A DNA stretch of 64,000 nucleotides from DATADW01 sp963733905. Lineage in GTDB: Bacteria > Actinomycetota > Acidimicrobiia > Spongiisociales > DATADW01. The stretch lies in assembly GCA_963733905.1 (NCBI GenBank), contig CAVTEU010000008.1:186001-250000 (forward strand), read 5' to 3'. Positions 45,729 through 55,045 of this stretch are shown one piece after another. Position numbers and translations under genes: made by a program. Under the pieces are notes generated by a model, which made no database searches, was not told the origin of the DNA, and saw nothing but the letters and a program-made list of their open reading frames with translations. How positions within the stretch are numbered: position 1 is the first letter of the stretch; each line of letters begins with the position of its first letter.

Positions 45729-46601
45729 TCAGGCCCCCACCACCACCACGATGGCGGTTCCGCCGAGCATGGCGGCGGTCCCAATGAGGAACCGCACATT
45801 CAACCGCTCGAAAGGCTCGTGGAAGAGCAGCGGCACCATGGCCACCACAACGAGAGTCGAGAGTTGTTGGATGGTGATGGAGACAGCAATGGTGGTCAGC
45901 CCGAACGAGAGCCACTGGGCTGATATGGCGAGGGTGCTCACCGCCCCGCCGAGCGATATCCACCCGAGGGCAGCGCCGGGGAGCGGGCGGCGCCATGCTC
46001 TGCCCACGGACAGCGCGACCGTGTAGACCACGACGCACACCACCAACCCGGCGGTCAGCCCGAGGACCGGCTGGTCGAAGCCACGTAGCCCGAGACGGAT
46101 CAGCAGTGGGCTTGTCCCCCATAGAAGGGCGACCCCCAACGCGAACCACGGTCTCGCCCAACTTCCGTCATTCGACCGGCCGCTCATCGAGATCAGCGCC
46201 ACCCCGACAGCCGCCAGAGTCACGCCACCTGCAATCCCCAACGTGAGAGGCTCGTCTAGAAAGGCTGCCGCGAGCAGGGTCCCCACCAGAGGGGAAGCCG
46301 CGACCAGTGCCCCAGTCCTGGCGACCCCGATCCGCTGCTGGCTCAGTGCGAGCAGCGTCCAGGCACCAACGAAGTGGATGAGAGTGGCCACGACAAAGGC
46401 CGCCAGCGATGCGAGTGGGGCGGTGGCGAGCAGCCCCAGGTCGCCGGCCACCAGGGCCCGTGTGATGAGGAGCGTCTCCACCACCACCAGCAACCCGAAT
46501 GTGGTCCGGTAGGCGTCGATCAACTGGTTGCTCTTGCGGTTGAGCAACTGGCCGAACCCGAAGCAGATTGCGGCCACCAGGGCCCAACCGGACCCGGTCA
46601 A
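45729..46601 (-). CDS. EamA/DMT-superfamily transporter
   Basis: A 10-helix inner-membrane transporter of about 290 residues made of two EamA repeats. The first repeat begins ALVAAICFGFGQLLNRKSNQ and the second PWFALGVALLWGTSPLLIRL. No ATG or GTG lies near the expected N-terminus; I chose TTG at 46601, giving LTGSGWALVAAIC. The frame is open further upstream to 46751 across the operator. Family members export amino acids, nucleosides or other metabolites. It is divergent from the cyclase gene and shares an operator-like site with it. Confidence 0.8.
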   Translation of the reverse strand: MTGSGWALVAAICFGFGQLLNRKSNQLIDAYRTTFGLLVVVETLLITRALVAGDLGLLATAPLASLAAFVVATLIHFVGAWTLLALSQQRIGVARTGALVAASPLVGTLLAAAFLDEPLTLGIAGGVTLAAVGVALISMSGRSNDGSWARPWFALGVALLWGTSPLLIRLGLRGFDQPVLGLTAGLVVCVVVYTVALSVGRAWRRPLPGAALGWISLGGAVSTLAISAQWLSFGLTTIAVSITIQQLSTLVVVAMVPLLFHEPFERLNVRFLIGTAAMLGGTAIVVVVGA

Positions 46602-46666
46602 AGGCGGCTCAACTCGATCGACAACAGAGCCGGGATCCCGCGAGAAGACGCCAAGCCCCAGCGACA

Positions 46667-46678
46667 GCAAACGATTGT
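46667..46678. promoter_or_regulatory. LacI-type operator, site 8 (GCAAACGATTGT)
   Basis: A CG-centred 12-mer between the divergent EamA and cyclase genes, 66 bases from the first and 86 from the second. It is the exact reverse complement of site 6. Confidence 0.55.
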
Positions 46679-46763
46679 CATCGGGGCGACGGTAGTGAGA
46701 GGATCCCGGCAGGGCTCGGGCGGGTGGGGCATGATTCCTGAGCAAGACCAAGGAGGACCGAAC

Positions 46764-47453
46764 ATGACCCGGCTCGTCGACTTGTCACAGGACATTTACG
46801 AGGGGATGCAGGTCTACCCGGGTCACCTCAAGACGGTCACGTTCCAGCACGCAACCCACGAGGAGACCGCGGTCCGCTTCGAGGGCGGGTTCTCCTTCCA
46901 GACCTGGGGGTTCATGCTCAACGACAACGGGCCCACGCATGTCGACTCGTTCTCCCATCTCGATCCCGACCCCGGCGCGGCGACGATCGACCAGATGCCA
47001 CTCGAATTGTTCTACGGGCCCGCCGTCTGTCTCGATGTCTCGGCCGCCCCCGAACACACCGACATCACCGCAGAGCAACTCGACAATGCCCTCGAGCAGA
47101 GCGGGCTGACCCTCGATCAAGGGGACCTGTGCTTCTTCTATACCGCCACCTACGACCGCTATCGGGGTACTCCCGAGTACCTGACCCGGTTCCCCGGCCT
47201 CGGTGCCAGCGCCGCCGAGTGGATTGTGGACCACGGTGTCAAGGCATTCGGCGTCGACTCCCCCACCCCGGACAACCCGGTGTCGAAGACCTACCCGACC
47301 CACATGATGTCCCGCCGCGAGCACATCACCCACTACGAGAACCTGGTCCTGACCGAGGTCGTCGGCAAGCGGTTCACCTTCGTCGGGTTCCCGCTCAAGG
47401 TGATCGGCGCCCACGGCGGCCCCACCCGGGCGGTGGCCCTATTCGACGAGTGA
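46764..47453 (+). CDS. cyclase-family protein (kynurenine formamidase-like)
   Basis: A 229-residue metal-dependent hydrolase. AGGAGG precedes the ATG. RLVDLSQDIYEGMQVYPGHL is the typical start, and DNGPTHVDSFSHLDPDPG carries the metal motif, HxxxDxxxH in a slightly altered form. VGFPLKVIGAHGGPTRAVAL is the conserved end. Kynurenine formamidase, isatin hydrolase and polyketide cyclases share this fold. The C-N-hydrolysing context fits an arylformamidase or isatin-hydrolase-like activity. The operator-like site upstream links it to the LacI regulon. Confidence 0.87.
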   Translation: MTRLVDLSQDIYEGMQVYPGHLKTVTFQHATHEETAVRFEGGFSFQTWGFMLNDNGPTHVDSFSHLDPDPGAATIDQMPLELFYGPAVCLDVSAAPEHTDITAEQLDNALEQSGLTLDQGDLCFFYTATYDRYRGTPEYLTRFPGLGASAAEWIVDHGVKAFGVDSPTPDNPVSKTYPTHMMSRREHITHYENLVLTEVVGKRFTFVGFPLKVIGAHGGPTRAVALFDE

Positions 47454-47499
47454 CAGAAGCCGATGCGGTTGTCCGCCGCCCCGTTGCGCGGCATGTGTG

Positions 47500-48402
47500 T
47501 CAGCCGTCTTGATCAAGCGGGCCGGCTAGTCGCTCGAGTACCACGGAGACTGAGGCATCCTCCATCGAGTGCATACCGAGCGCCATTGCCGAGGTATAGA
47601 ACTCCGTCGTAACGGCCAAAAGTGGAGCGGGCGACCGAGCGTCCGAAGCGAACGATCGGATGATCTGAAGATCCTTGTGAAGGATCTCGACCTTCGCTTC
47701 GCCGTCGGCAAAGTCGCCGTCCACCATGATTCGGCCGCTGACCTCGAACATACGGGACGTGGCGGCACTATCGCTGATCACTTGATGCACCAGCCTCGGG
47801 TCCAGCCCGGCACTCTTCGCCAGCAGCAAGGCTTCAGCAGCAGCGAGGTTGTGGACCGCGATCAAGAGGTTTGCGATGAACTTCATCTTCGAGCCGACGC
47901 CAAACTCACCGACGTAGTGCCAGGACCTGCCGACCGCCTCGAAGACCCACACGACCTTCTCGACGGTTGCTCGATCGCCGCTGGCGAAGACGGTCAGGTC
48001 CCCGACACGCGCCTGCGCCGCCGTCCCACTTACCGGGCAGTCGAGGAGTACAGCGGAGATCGAACTGAGGATTTCGTGAGCCGCTTCCTTCGCATCGAGC
48101 GGCAGCGTGCTGGCTTCGATCACGACGAGTTCCCGTCGTCCCGCGGTCAGTAGGCCACCGTCTCCCCCGATCACATCTTCGAGGGCTCGAACCGATGGGA
48201 GCGACGTGATCAAGATGTCACAGTTCGCCGCGACCTCGGCGGGCGAGGCCTTCGCTTGCCCTCCATCGGCCTCGAAGAGGTCTACTCGGGTCCGGTCGAT
48301 GTCGAAGCCCAAGGTCGGGTGACCCGCTCGATGGAGGCTCGCAGCGAAGGCGCCGCCCATGTTCCCGAGTCCGATAATTCCGATTGGTTGCTTTGGATCC
48401 AT
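47500..48402 (-). CDS. NAD(P)-dependent beta-hydroxyacid dehydrogenase (HIBADH family)
   Basis: An intact 300-residue dehydrogenase. The ATG at 48402 gives MDPKQPIGIIGLGNMGGAFA with the cofactor glycine motif. CPVSGTAAQARVGDLTVFAS and the catalytic Lys segment FGVGSKMKFIANLLIAVHNL closely resemble those of the gene at 37628, so both probably handle related 3-hydroxy acids. It faces the Gfo/Idh gene at 48506 divergently across about 100 bases. No operator pattern was seen between them. Confidence 0.88.
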   Translation of the reverse strand: MDPKQPIGIIGLGNMGGAFAASLHRAGHPTLGFDIDRTRVDLFEADGGQAKASPAEVAANCDILITSLPSVRALEDVIGGDGGLLTAGRRELVVIEASTLPLDAKEAAHEILSSISAVLLDCPVSGTAAQARVGDLTVFASGDRATVEKVVWVFEAVGRSWHYVGEFGVGSKMKFIANLLIAVHNLAAAEALLLAKSAGLDPRLVHQVISDSAATSRMFEVSGRIMVDGDFADGEAKVEILHKDLQIIRSFASDARSPAPLLAVTTEFYTSAMALGMHSMEDASVSVVLERLAGPLDQDG

Positions 48403-48505
48403 CAGGGACGGGAGATTACGAGCGCGTCTCCTCAGGACGGCGGTTTTCATACGCTCGCGACCTCGGTGTGTCAGCCTGCGAGCGAAACGAGGTCCGACAA
48501 GGAGA

Positions 48506-49633
48506 ATGATCGAAGTGTCTTCGCAGACGACAGACGGGTACGGGTACGGCATCATCGGTTGTGGTTGGGTCGCGTCTTCGCACGCCTGGGGCGTTCGGAG
48601 TCTCGCCGACGATGGCGTCCGTCTGGTCAGTGTCGCGGATCAGGACGAAGCACGGGCGGGCGAACTCGGTGAACGCTTCGGAGCATCGACGACATCCGAG
48701 TACAGGGAGCTGCTCGCCGACAATGCGATTCAGGCTGTTTCGATCTGCCTCCCCGATCACCTGCATCACGAGGCCACACTCGCCGCTGCCGAGGCGGGCA
48801 AGCACATCTTGTGCGAAAAGCCGCTGTCCCTCACTGTCGACGAGGCGGACGAGATGCTCGCGGCGTGTGAGCAGAACGGTGTCCAACTGGGTTTCGTGAT
48901 GAACCACCGATACGCCCCTGGAAACATCCTGGCGAGGAGGGCCGTCGCCACCGGGGCGCTCGGGAGGCTGCTGGTCGCGAGTGCCGTGCACGCAAGCGGA
49001 TTGAGCGGCGACCCTCGAGGCGCATCGCCCTGGCGAGGTCGGCGCAGGCTCTCGGCGGGCGGTGTCCTCAGCACTCAGGCGATCCACTTCCTCGATCTCC
49101 TCCTGTGGCTCGGGGGCCCAGCCGCCGCAGTACAAGCCTGGACTGACCGTCTCGAGTCCGACCAGGACCATGAGGACACGGTTGGACTGGCCCTGAGGAT
49201 GCGATCTGGCGCACTGGCGACGCTCGTTGCCACGAGCGCAAGCCCGATCATGGACGACTTCACCGGCACGCGGATAGAGCTTCACGGCACCGGCGGTTAC
49301 CTGATACTCGACGGTGATGAGCTGCGGGTCGCCGAGCTTGCCGACGCTCCTGACCTCGTCCCACCGCAGCTCCCAGCGATCCCTCCCGGCTCGGAGGAGA
49401 TCGTGTTCGGCTCAGGGCACGTCTACGAGGTCATGGACTTCGTGCGAACCGTGAGGCGTGGCGGGACCGCACCCATCCCCGGGATCGATGGGCGGCACCT
49501 CATGGCGGTGATCGCCGCCGCCTATCGCTCCGCACACGACCGGCAAGCGGTTGACCTCGACGAGCCTACGAGCGCTTACACCGTCGCAGCGCCCAAGGGC
49601 TCGCTGCTTGGATCGGCGGTCGCCGGCGCCTAG
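48506..49633 (+). CDS. Gfo/Idh/MocA-family NAD(P) oxidoreductase
   Basis: An intact dehydrogenase of 375 residues. YGYGIIGCGWVASSHAWGVR binds the cofactor, KHILCEKPLSLTVDEADEML is the EKP motif, and GGVLSTQAIHFLDLLLWLGG the substrate-domain His motif. The ATG at 48506 is very close to AAGGAG; the GTG at 48515 has better spacing and may be the real start. Its last codons overlap the 3' end of the convergent M24 gene by 4 bases. The substrate is probably a polyol or sugar derivative. Confidence 0.87.
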   Translation: MIEVSSQTTDGYGYGIIGCGWVASSHAWGVRSLADDGVRLVSVADQDEARAGELGERFGASTTSEYRELLADNAIQAVSICLPDHLHHEATLAAAEAGKHILCEKPLSLTVDEADEMLAACEQNGVQLGFVMNHRYAPGNILARRAVATGALGRLLVASAVHASGLSGDPRGASPWRGRRRLSAGGVLSTQAIHFLDLLLWLGGPAAAVQAWTDRLESDQDHEDTVGLALRMRSGALATLVATSASPIMDDFTGTRIELHGTGGYLILDGDELRVAELADAPDLVPPQLPAIPPGSEEIVFGSGHVYEVMDFVRTVRRGGTAPIPGIDGRHLMAVIAAAYRSAHDRQAVDLDEPTSAYTVAAPKGSLLGSAVAGA

Positions 49634-50802
49634 CCCGACCCCCGAAGCTCCCGGTCGGCGGCGCTCGTCAGTGTCTCGGACCCGTCGTCTGTGACCAGCA
49701 CCATGTCCTCGATCCGGACACCCCCCACGCCCTCGAGCAGAAGGCACGGCTCAACGGTGATCACTTCACCGGGGGAGATGGCGCTGTCGTCGTAGTAGTA
49801 GTCCGGGATGTCATGGATATCCAAGCCGAGGCCGTGACCGAGCAGACCGATCTTGTTTTGGAGCAATCCCTCTCCGTCGGCGATCTGTTCAGCAAGCGAA
49901 TTCAGCTCGCGGCCAGTCACTCCGGGCTTGATCGCCTTGCGGACCTCCTCACTCATGAGCAGCGTGACGTCATACATCTTCTTCAGCCGGGGATCCAGGT
50001 CGCTCACATCACCTGCGACGCGATGCCGGGATATGTCGCCGGCGTATCCATCGACACGCGGGCACACATCCATCATGACCCACTCACCGGCCTCGATCGC
50101 CCTGCTTTGTGTGCGTGACGGCACCCAGCTCCCGGTGGACGTGTTCGGTCCGCATCCGGAGATCGATCCGCCTGCGAGCTCGATGTCGCCGCCCCGACGC
50201 ATCACCTCTTCGCAGAGGAGCACAACCTCGTACTCGTTCGCCCCGACCCTCACTGCATCGAGCGATGTCTCGACGGCCTCGACGGCGAGCGCAGCCGACC
50301 TCCGCATGATCTCCAGCTCCGATTCGGACTTGATGCGGCGCACCTCGGACATCAGATGTGAAGGGACGAAATCGGCGTCGGGAGCCATCTCCCTCAGCGC
50401 CATGAACTCCCGGGCGGGGAAGAGGTACCAATTGTCGATCGCCACCCGCCGGTACCTGCGATCGCGGATCACCGGGCCAAAGTCCTGCGCGAAAAGGCCC
50501 GAGTACGCCGTGTCGGGAAACTCGGAGATCTCCTTGGCTCGGGCGATGTCCCAGGGCTGATCCGTGCGCACCATCGGCTCGCCCTCGGTCGGGTACAGGA
50601 CGGCACACGACCCAAACATGTGATACCCGCCCTCGGGCTTGTTCTGCATCCCCGCGAACCGAACGAAGTAGTCCGTCAGATATCGCACGTTCGCAGCGAC
50701 CTTGGCGGTGGAGTAGGCGATCAGCGCGTCGAACCCGCCTTCGATGAGCGTCGACCTCACACGGTCATGCCGACTCGCCAGCTCCTGCTTCGTGATCGTC
50801 AC
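49630..50802 (-). CDS. M24 metallopeptidase (Xaa-Pro peptidase-like), canonical metal site
   Basis: An intact 390-residue protein. The GTG at 50802 follows GGAG with 7-base spacing. All five metal ligands of the pita-bread fold are present: the Asp pair (VMMDVCPRVDGYAGDISRHR), His (LLGHGLGLDIHDIPD), and Glu in ITVEPCLLLEG and VRIEDMVLVTDDG. It is therefore likely an active dinuclear aminopeptidase P or prolidase, unlike the other three M24 proteins in this window. It is divergent from the Liv-type binding protein gene, which suggests use of imported peptides or amino acids. Confidence 0.88.
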   Translation of the reverse strand: MTITKQELASRHDRVRSTLIEGGFDALIAYSTAKVAANVRYLTDYFVRFAGMQNKPEGGYHMFGSCAVLYPTEGEPMVRTDQPWDIARAKEISEFPDTAYSGLFAQDFGPVIRDRRYRRVAIDNWYLFPAREFMALREMAPDADFVPSHLMSEVRRIKSESELEIMRRSAALAVEAVETSLDAVRVGANEYEVVLLCEEVMRRGGDIELAGGSISGCGPNTSTGSWVPSRTQSRAIEAGEWVMMDVCPRVDGYAGDISRHRVAGDVSDLDPRLKKMYDVTLLMSEEVRKAIKPGVTGRELNSLAEQIADGEGLLQNKIGLLGHGLGLDIHDIPDYYYDDSAISPGEVITVEPCLLLEGVGGVRIEDMVLVTDDGSETLTSAADRELRGSG

Positions 50803-50959
50803 GAGCTCGCTCCTTTCCCTCCATACCGGCATCCACCCCGGTTCGCATTGCATATCGGATGCAGTAGCCACCGTTAGTTGGGCCTCAAACAGGATCTTGC
50901 ACTCTATAGGACGAAGGGCATATGATCCGGCGGCTCAGGAGCCGATGGGAGGAGCCCTC

Positions 50960-52279
50960 ATGGTGACGAGGCGGGGAGTGGTTGCCGTTGTTCTCGGGCT
51001 CGGCTTGCTGGCAGCGTGCGCTGGGGCAGACTCTGGCGGATCCGCGACCACCGGTGGCGGGGCCGCGACCACCGGGGCCGAGGCTCTACCGACCCTCCAA
51101 GTCGGCGTCCCCCTGCCGTTCACCGGTGTCGTTGCGGAGTCCGCCGAAGAGATGCGGCAGACGTTTGAGATGTACATCGAGGAGCAAGGGGGCACTCTCG
51201 GTGGACTTCCGGTCGAGGTCACCTTCGAGGACACCGAGACGGACGCAGAACTGGTCGTGACCAAGACGAGGAAGCTCATCGATGACGATCAGGTTCACCT
51301 CCTGTCGGGGCCGATGTTGGCGTTCGAGGGCCTCGCCATGCTCGACTCGGTCAACGAGGCAGGGATCCCGTGGGTCGGGCAGACGGGTGTCGCATCCGAT
51401 GACTACACGCGACTCGCCACCCCGACGCTTTCCGCTGCTGCGAAGCACACGGCCAGTCAAGAGACCATGCCGCTTGGGACCTACGCGTACGAAGACCTGG
51501 GATATCGGAACATCGCGACCCTCGGGCAGGACTACGCCTGGGGCTGGCAAACGGTCGGGGGCTTCCAGTACGCCTTCGAAGCTGCGGGGGGCGACGTCGT
51601 CCAGAAGCTGTGGGCACCCATAGGGACGACAGACTTTGCCCCCTTCGTGAGCGAGATCGACCCAGAAGTGGATGCTGTATACGTGACGCTCATCGGGGCA
51701 GACATCCCCCGCTTCGTCCAAGCGTATGCCGACTTCGGCTTGAAGGACACCATCCCGATCCTATCTTCGGAGGACCTGGTTGCCCAGGACGCCATCAGGT
51801 TCTACTCAGGTGATGCCGCTACGGGCATCGTTGGAATCACGCCGTTCACTGCGAACCTCGATCGGCCAGAGATGCAAACGTTCGTCCAGGCTTACGAAGA
51901 GCGGACCGGGAACATTCCAACCTTCTGGGGAGAGTCCGCATACGTCGCAGCGATGGTGATCGATCGGACGCTCCAGTTCGTGAGTGAGGAGAATGACATC
52001 GCGCTCGAGGACCTGCCGGAATGGGCAAAATCGAACGGTGAGGCCTTCGCAGCAGCCACTCGAGACATCGACCTCTCCGATGCCCCGTCGTCAGCAATAA
52101 CCGTGGACGAATACAACCGGCAGGTGAGGGACTTCTACATCGTGGAGCTGGTGGACGACGGCGGCACCATCACTGACAGTCTCGTAGAGACGGTCCCGGA
52201 AGTGACTCAATTCTGGACCTTCGACGAGCAGGAGTTCCTCGCGAACCCGCTCTTCTCGCGGGAGTTCCCGAGTGAATAG
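50960..52279 (+). CDS. ABC transporter substrate-binding lipoprotein, Liv type
   Basis: A 439-residue receptor of the Peripla_BP_6 class, which binds branched-chain amino acids, amides, urea or aromatic acids. The ATG at 60 of this locus (50960) follows GGAGGA at 7 bases and is preferred over the ATG at 50945. The signal peptide GVVAVVLGLGLLAAC ends in lipobox LAAC, followed by a Gly/Thr-rich linker. LPTLQVGVPLPFTGVVAESA starts the mature fold. It is followed after 92 bases by LivH and completes a four-gene transporter. Its ligand cannot be read from sequence. Confidence 0.88.
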   Translation: MVTRRGVVAVVLGLGLLAACAGADSGGSATTGGGAATTGAEALPTLQVGVPLPFTGVVAESAEEMRQTFEMYIEEQGGTLGGLPVEVTFEDTETDAELVVTKTRKLIDDDQVHLLSGPMLAFEGLAMLDSVNEAGIPWVGQTGVASDDYTRLATPTLSAAAKHTASQETMPLGTYAYEDLGYRNIATLGQDYAWGWQTVGGFQYAFEAAGGDVVQKLWAPIGTTDFAPFVSEIDPEVDAVYVTLIGADIPRFVQAYADFGLKDTIPILSSEDLVAQDAIRFYSGDAATGIVGITPFTANLDRPEMQTFVQAYEERTGNIPTFWGESAYVAAMVIDRTLQFVSEENDIALEDLPEWAKSNGEAFAAATRDIDLSDAPSSAITVDEYNRQVRDFYIVELVDDGGTITDSLVETVPEVTQFWTFDEQEFLANPLFSREFPSE

Positions 52280-52371
52280 ATCGGCTGATGCCTGAACACG
52301 GAACCCGTGCCAAGGCGCCGAGTTCAAGTTGCTATCCCGATTGAGACGTAGAGCGGTCGAGTAACGTCGCC

Positions 52372-53226
52372 GTGGAAGAGTGGGTGACCCGGCTCTTGAA
52401 CGGAGTCACTTACGGTGGTCTCCTGTTCCTGTTGGCCAGTGGATTCACGCTTGGCCTCGGCATAATGAAGATCGTCAACATCGCTCACGGTGCCTTGTAT
52501 CTGTTGACGGCGTACATCGCCTGGACTGTGTTCCAGGAAACCGACAGCTTTCTCCTGACGATTGTTGTCTGCTGTCTGGTAGGCGGGTTGCTTGCCCTCG
52601 CGCTTTATGCCGGCCTGCTCCAGCGACTTCATCAACAGCCGCTCGCGCAGATCTTGGTCACGATGGGAGTGACCTTGATCATCGCTGAATTCGGCGTTAT
52701 CTGGTGGGGAGGCTATCCACGCACGGTTGGTAGACCTGATGCCCTTGCCGGCTCCGCTCATCTCGGCGTGGCTTCGTTCCCCACCTACAGGTTGTTCATG
52801 CTGGCAGCAGCGGTTTTGGTCGGACTCCTCCTTTGGCTACTCCTCGAGCGAACTCGACTCGGGGCACTGGTAAGGGCAAGCGTGGACGACGAGGAGATGG
52901 CGCGCGGCATGGGTGTCAACGTTGGGCGTTTGTATCTCTTCGTCTTCGGTATCACTGGAATACTCGCTGGTTTGGCCGGCGCTGTCGGAGCTCCATTCCT
53001 GGGAGCCTTCCAGGGAGCCCAGTTCGAAGTGCTTCTTCTGGCACTCCTGGTAGCGGTGGTGGGTGGATTAGGGAGCATCCAGGGCGCCTTCCTCGCCAGT
53101 CTCCTTATAGGCATCATCGACTCCGTCGGCAAAAGCATGTTCCCGGACCTGGCGCACTTCACTCTGTTCGTTCCGCTGATCATTGTTCTCGCCATTAGGC
53201 CCACTGGCCTGCTCGGGAAAGCGTAG
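52372..53226 (+). CDS. livH: branched-chain-type ABC permease LivH
   Basis: A 284-residue inner-membrane permease starting at a GTG. It has about eight helices. RLLNGVTYGGLLFLLASGFT is the characteristic first helix and DEEMARGMGVNVGRLYLFVF the EAA-like cytoplasmic loop. FLASLLIGIIDSVGKSMFPD precedes the last helix. The LivM-LivG fusion gene overlaps its 3' end by 44 bases. The base composition is visibly lower in GC than the first 45 kb. Confidence 0.9.
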   Translation: MEEWVTRLLNGVTYGGLLFLLASGFTLGLGIMKIVNIAHGALYLLTAYIAWTVFQETDSFLLTIVVCCLVGGLLALALYAGLLQRLHQQPLAQILVTMGVTLIIAEFGVIWWGGYPRTVGRPDALAGSAHLGVASFPTYRLFMLAAAVLVGLLLWLLLERTRLGALVRASVDDEEMARGMGVNVGRLYLFVFGITGILAGLAGAVGAPFLGAFQGAQFEVLLLALLVAVVGGLGSIQGAFLASLLIGIIDSVGKSMFPDLAHFTLFVPLIIVLAIRPTGLLGKA

Positions 53227-55045
53227 AGCTACGGACAGGCTGCGCTCCCTACCCCAGAGAAGTACACGATCGAGGGCAATCGGTCTTGTTCTCCTCGTGG
53301 CGGCGCTCGCAGTGCCACCCTTCATTGGCCCATTCCCTTTGTCGATCCTCATGCTGATCGTGATCTTCGCCATTCTTGCCATGAGTCTTGATGTGCTCAT
53401 GGGGTACACGGGCATGGAGTCTCTAGGTCAGGCGGCCTTTTTCGGCGTGTCTGCGTACACCGTGGCGGTACTCAGCACTCGCTATGCGATCGGGTGGGCG
53501 CTAGTGATACCGCTCGCTCTGCTTGCCAGTGTTATCTTGTCGGCGATCGCCGGCGCTTTGGCGGTTCGACTGACTGGCCTCTTCTTTTTGGTGATGACGT
53601 TGGTGTTCGCTCAAGTTCTTTGGGGACTGTCGCATCGCTGGGGCCAGATGACGGGTGGCTATCTGGGCTTGCACGGCATCACTCGACCTCTCCCCGTGCT
53701 GGATTCTGACCTCAACTTCTATTATCTCGCATTTGGTGTCTTCCTCGTATCCGGTCTACTCATGTATCGCCTCGTGCGCTCGCCCTTTGGTCTCACTTTG
53801 CGTGGCATCAAGGACAGTGAGCTGAGAATGAGGACTAGCGGATACAACGTTTGGCTACACAGGTACGTTGTTTTTGTAATTGCTGGACTGTTCGCAGGGG
53901 TCGCAGGAGTGTTGTACACGTACTCCACTCAGTTCATCTCTCCCACCGTTCTCGGAGTCGAGACCTCCTTCGAGGCCATGCTCATGGTCATCGTTGGCGG
54001 AGCTGGGACGCTCACTGGTCCGATTATCGGCGCGGCAGTCGTCACAGCGCTCCGGAACTACCTAAGCGGCTATTTCGACAACTGGCTGATCGCCCTGGGC
54101 CTCGCCTATATCGTCACCGTCTTCTTTGCGCCCAAGGGAATCCTGGGGCTAGTTCCACGAAGGTGGCGCTCAGCCGCTGCAGTAGGTCAGGAGCCGGCGG
54201 TGGGCGATGCAGGCCTCGTAGGTGCCTCGGCAACGCCGCGGGAACCGATGCGGACCGGCCCCGATCGAGCGACTGACGTGCGAGATGGCGGGGGAGAGGT
54301 GGAAACCCTTCGACTCGAGGGAATCGGTATGACATTCGGTCGGGTTCGTGCCGTGAACAACGTTTCTCTGGTGGCGTTCTCGGGCACCCGGAGGGCTCTC
54401 CTGGGACCCAACGGGGCTGGCAAGACGACACTCTTCAACTTGCTCACTGGCGTGTATAAGCCATCCGAAGGTGACATCTATCTATTCGGCGAGAATGTAA
54501 CTGGTCTCTCATCCCACGCCCGGACGAGGAAGGGGCTCAGCCGCACATTCCAGATCACGAACCTATTTCCCTCGCTCACTGTCATGAACAACGTTCGTCT
54601 CGGGACCCTGGGAACTCGGCGCCAGAAGTATCTGATGCACTTGCCGGTGACCAGTCTCGTTGATGTCAACGAGCGGTGTCGAAACCTGCTCGAGATGGCT
54701 GGTCTGTGGGACGAAAGGGACACACAAGTCGGGAACCTCTCGTATGGACATCAACGTCAACTCGAGCTAGCTGTCGCTCTTGCGTCCGACCCGAAGGTGC
54801 TCCTACTCGATGAGCCGGCGGCTGGCTTGTCACTCGCCGAGAGCAGGTCCATGGTGGCCCTTATCAAGGCGCTCGATCCCCAGCTAACCGTGCTCATCAT
54901 CGAGCATGACATGGATGTCGCGTTCGAGGTCGCTGACGAGGTGACAGTCATGCACCTTGGAGAAATCCTCGCCGAGGGAAGCGCGGAGGAGATCCGGGCT
55001 AACAAGTCGGTACGAGAAGTGTACTTCGGGAAGGCCTATGCGTAG
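53183..55045 (+). CDS. LivM permease-LivG ATPase fusion
   Basis: One continuous frame of 620 residues joins two proteins that are normally separate. Residues 30-330 are a LivM-type permease (MGYTGMESLGQAAFFGVSAY, then LRGIKDSELRMRTSGYN as the EAA loop). A linker of about 45 residues follows (RSAAAVGQEPAVGDAG). Residues 375-620 are a LivG-type ATPase with Walker A GPNGAGKTT, signature NLSYGHQRQLELAVALASDP, Walker B VLLLDEPAAG and H-loop IIEHDMD. The signature LSYGH departs slightly from LSGGQ, as is common in LivG. The overlap with LivH and LivF indicates coupled synthesis. Confidence 0.9.
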   Translation: MFSPLGPLACSGKRRATDRLRSLPQRSTRSRAIGLVLLVAALAVPPFIGPFPLSILMLIVIFAILAMSLDVLMGYTGMESLGQAAFFGVSAYTVAVLSTRYAIGWALVIPLALLASVILSAIAGALAVRLTGLFFLVMTLVFAQVLWGLSHRWGQMTGGYLGLHGITRPLPVLDSDLNFYYLAFGVFLVSGLLMYRLVRSPFGLTLRGIKDSELRMRTSGYNVWLHRYVVFVIAGLFAGVAGVLYTYSTQFISPTVLGVETSFEAMLMVIVGGAGTLTGPIIGAAVVTALRNYLSGYFDNWLIALGLAYIVTVFFAPKGILGLVPRRWRSAAAVGQEPAVGDAGLVGASATPREPMRTGPDRATDVRDGGGEVETLRLEGIGMTFGRVRAVNNVSLVAFSGTRRALLGPNGAGKTTLFNLLTGVYKPSEGDIYLFGENVTGLSSHARTRKGLSRTFQITNLFPSLTVMNNVRLGTLGTRRQKYLMHLPVTSLVDVNERCRNLLEMAGLWDERDTQVGNLSYGHQRQLELAVALASDPKVLLLDEPAAGLSLAESRSMVALIKALDPQLTVLIIEHDMDVAFEVADEVTVMHLGEILAEGSAEEIRANKSVREVYFGKAYA

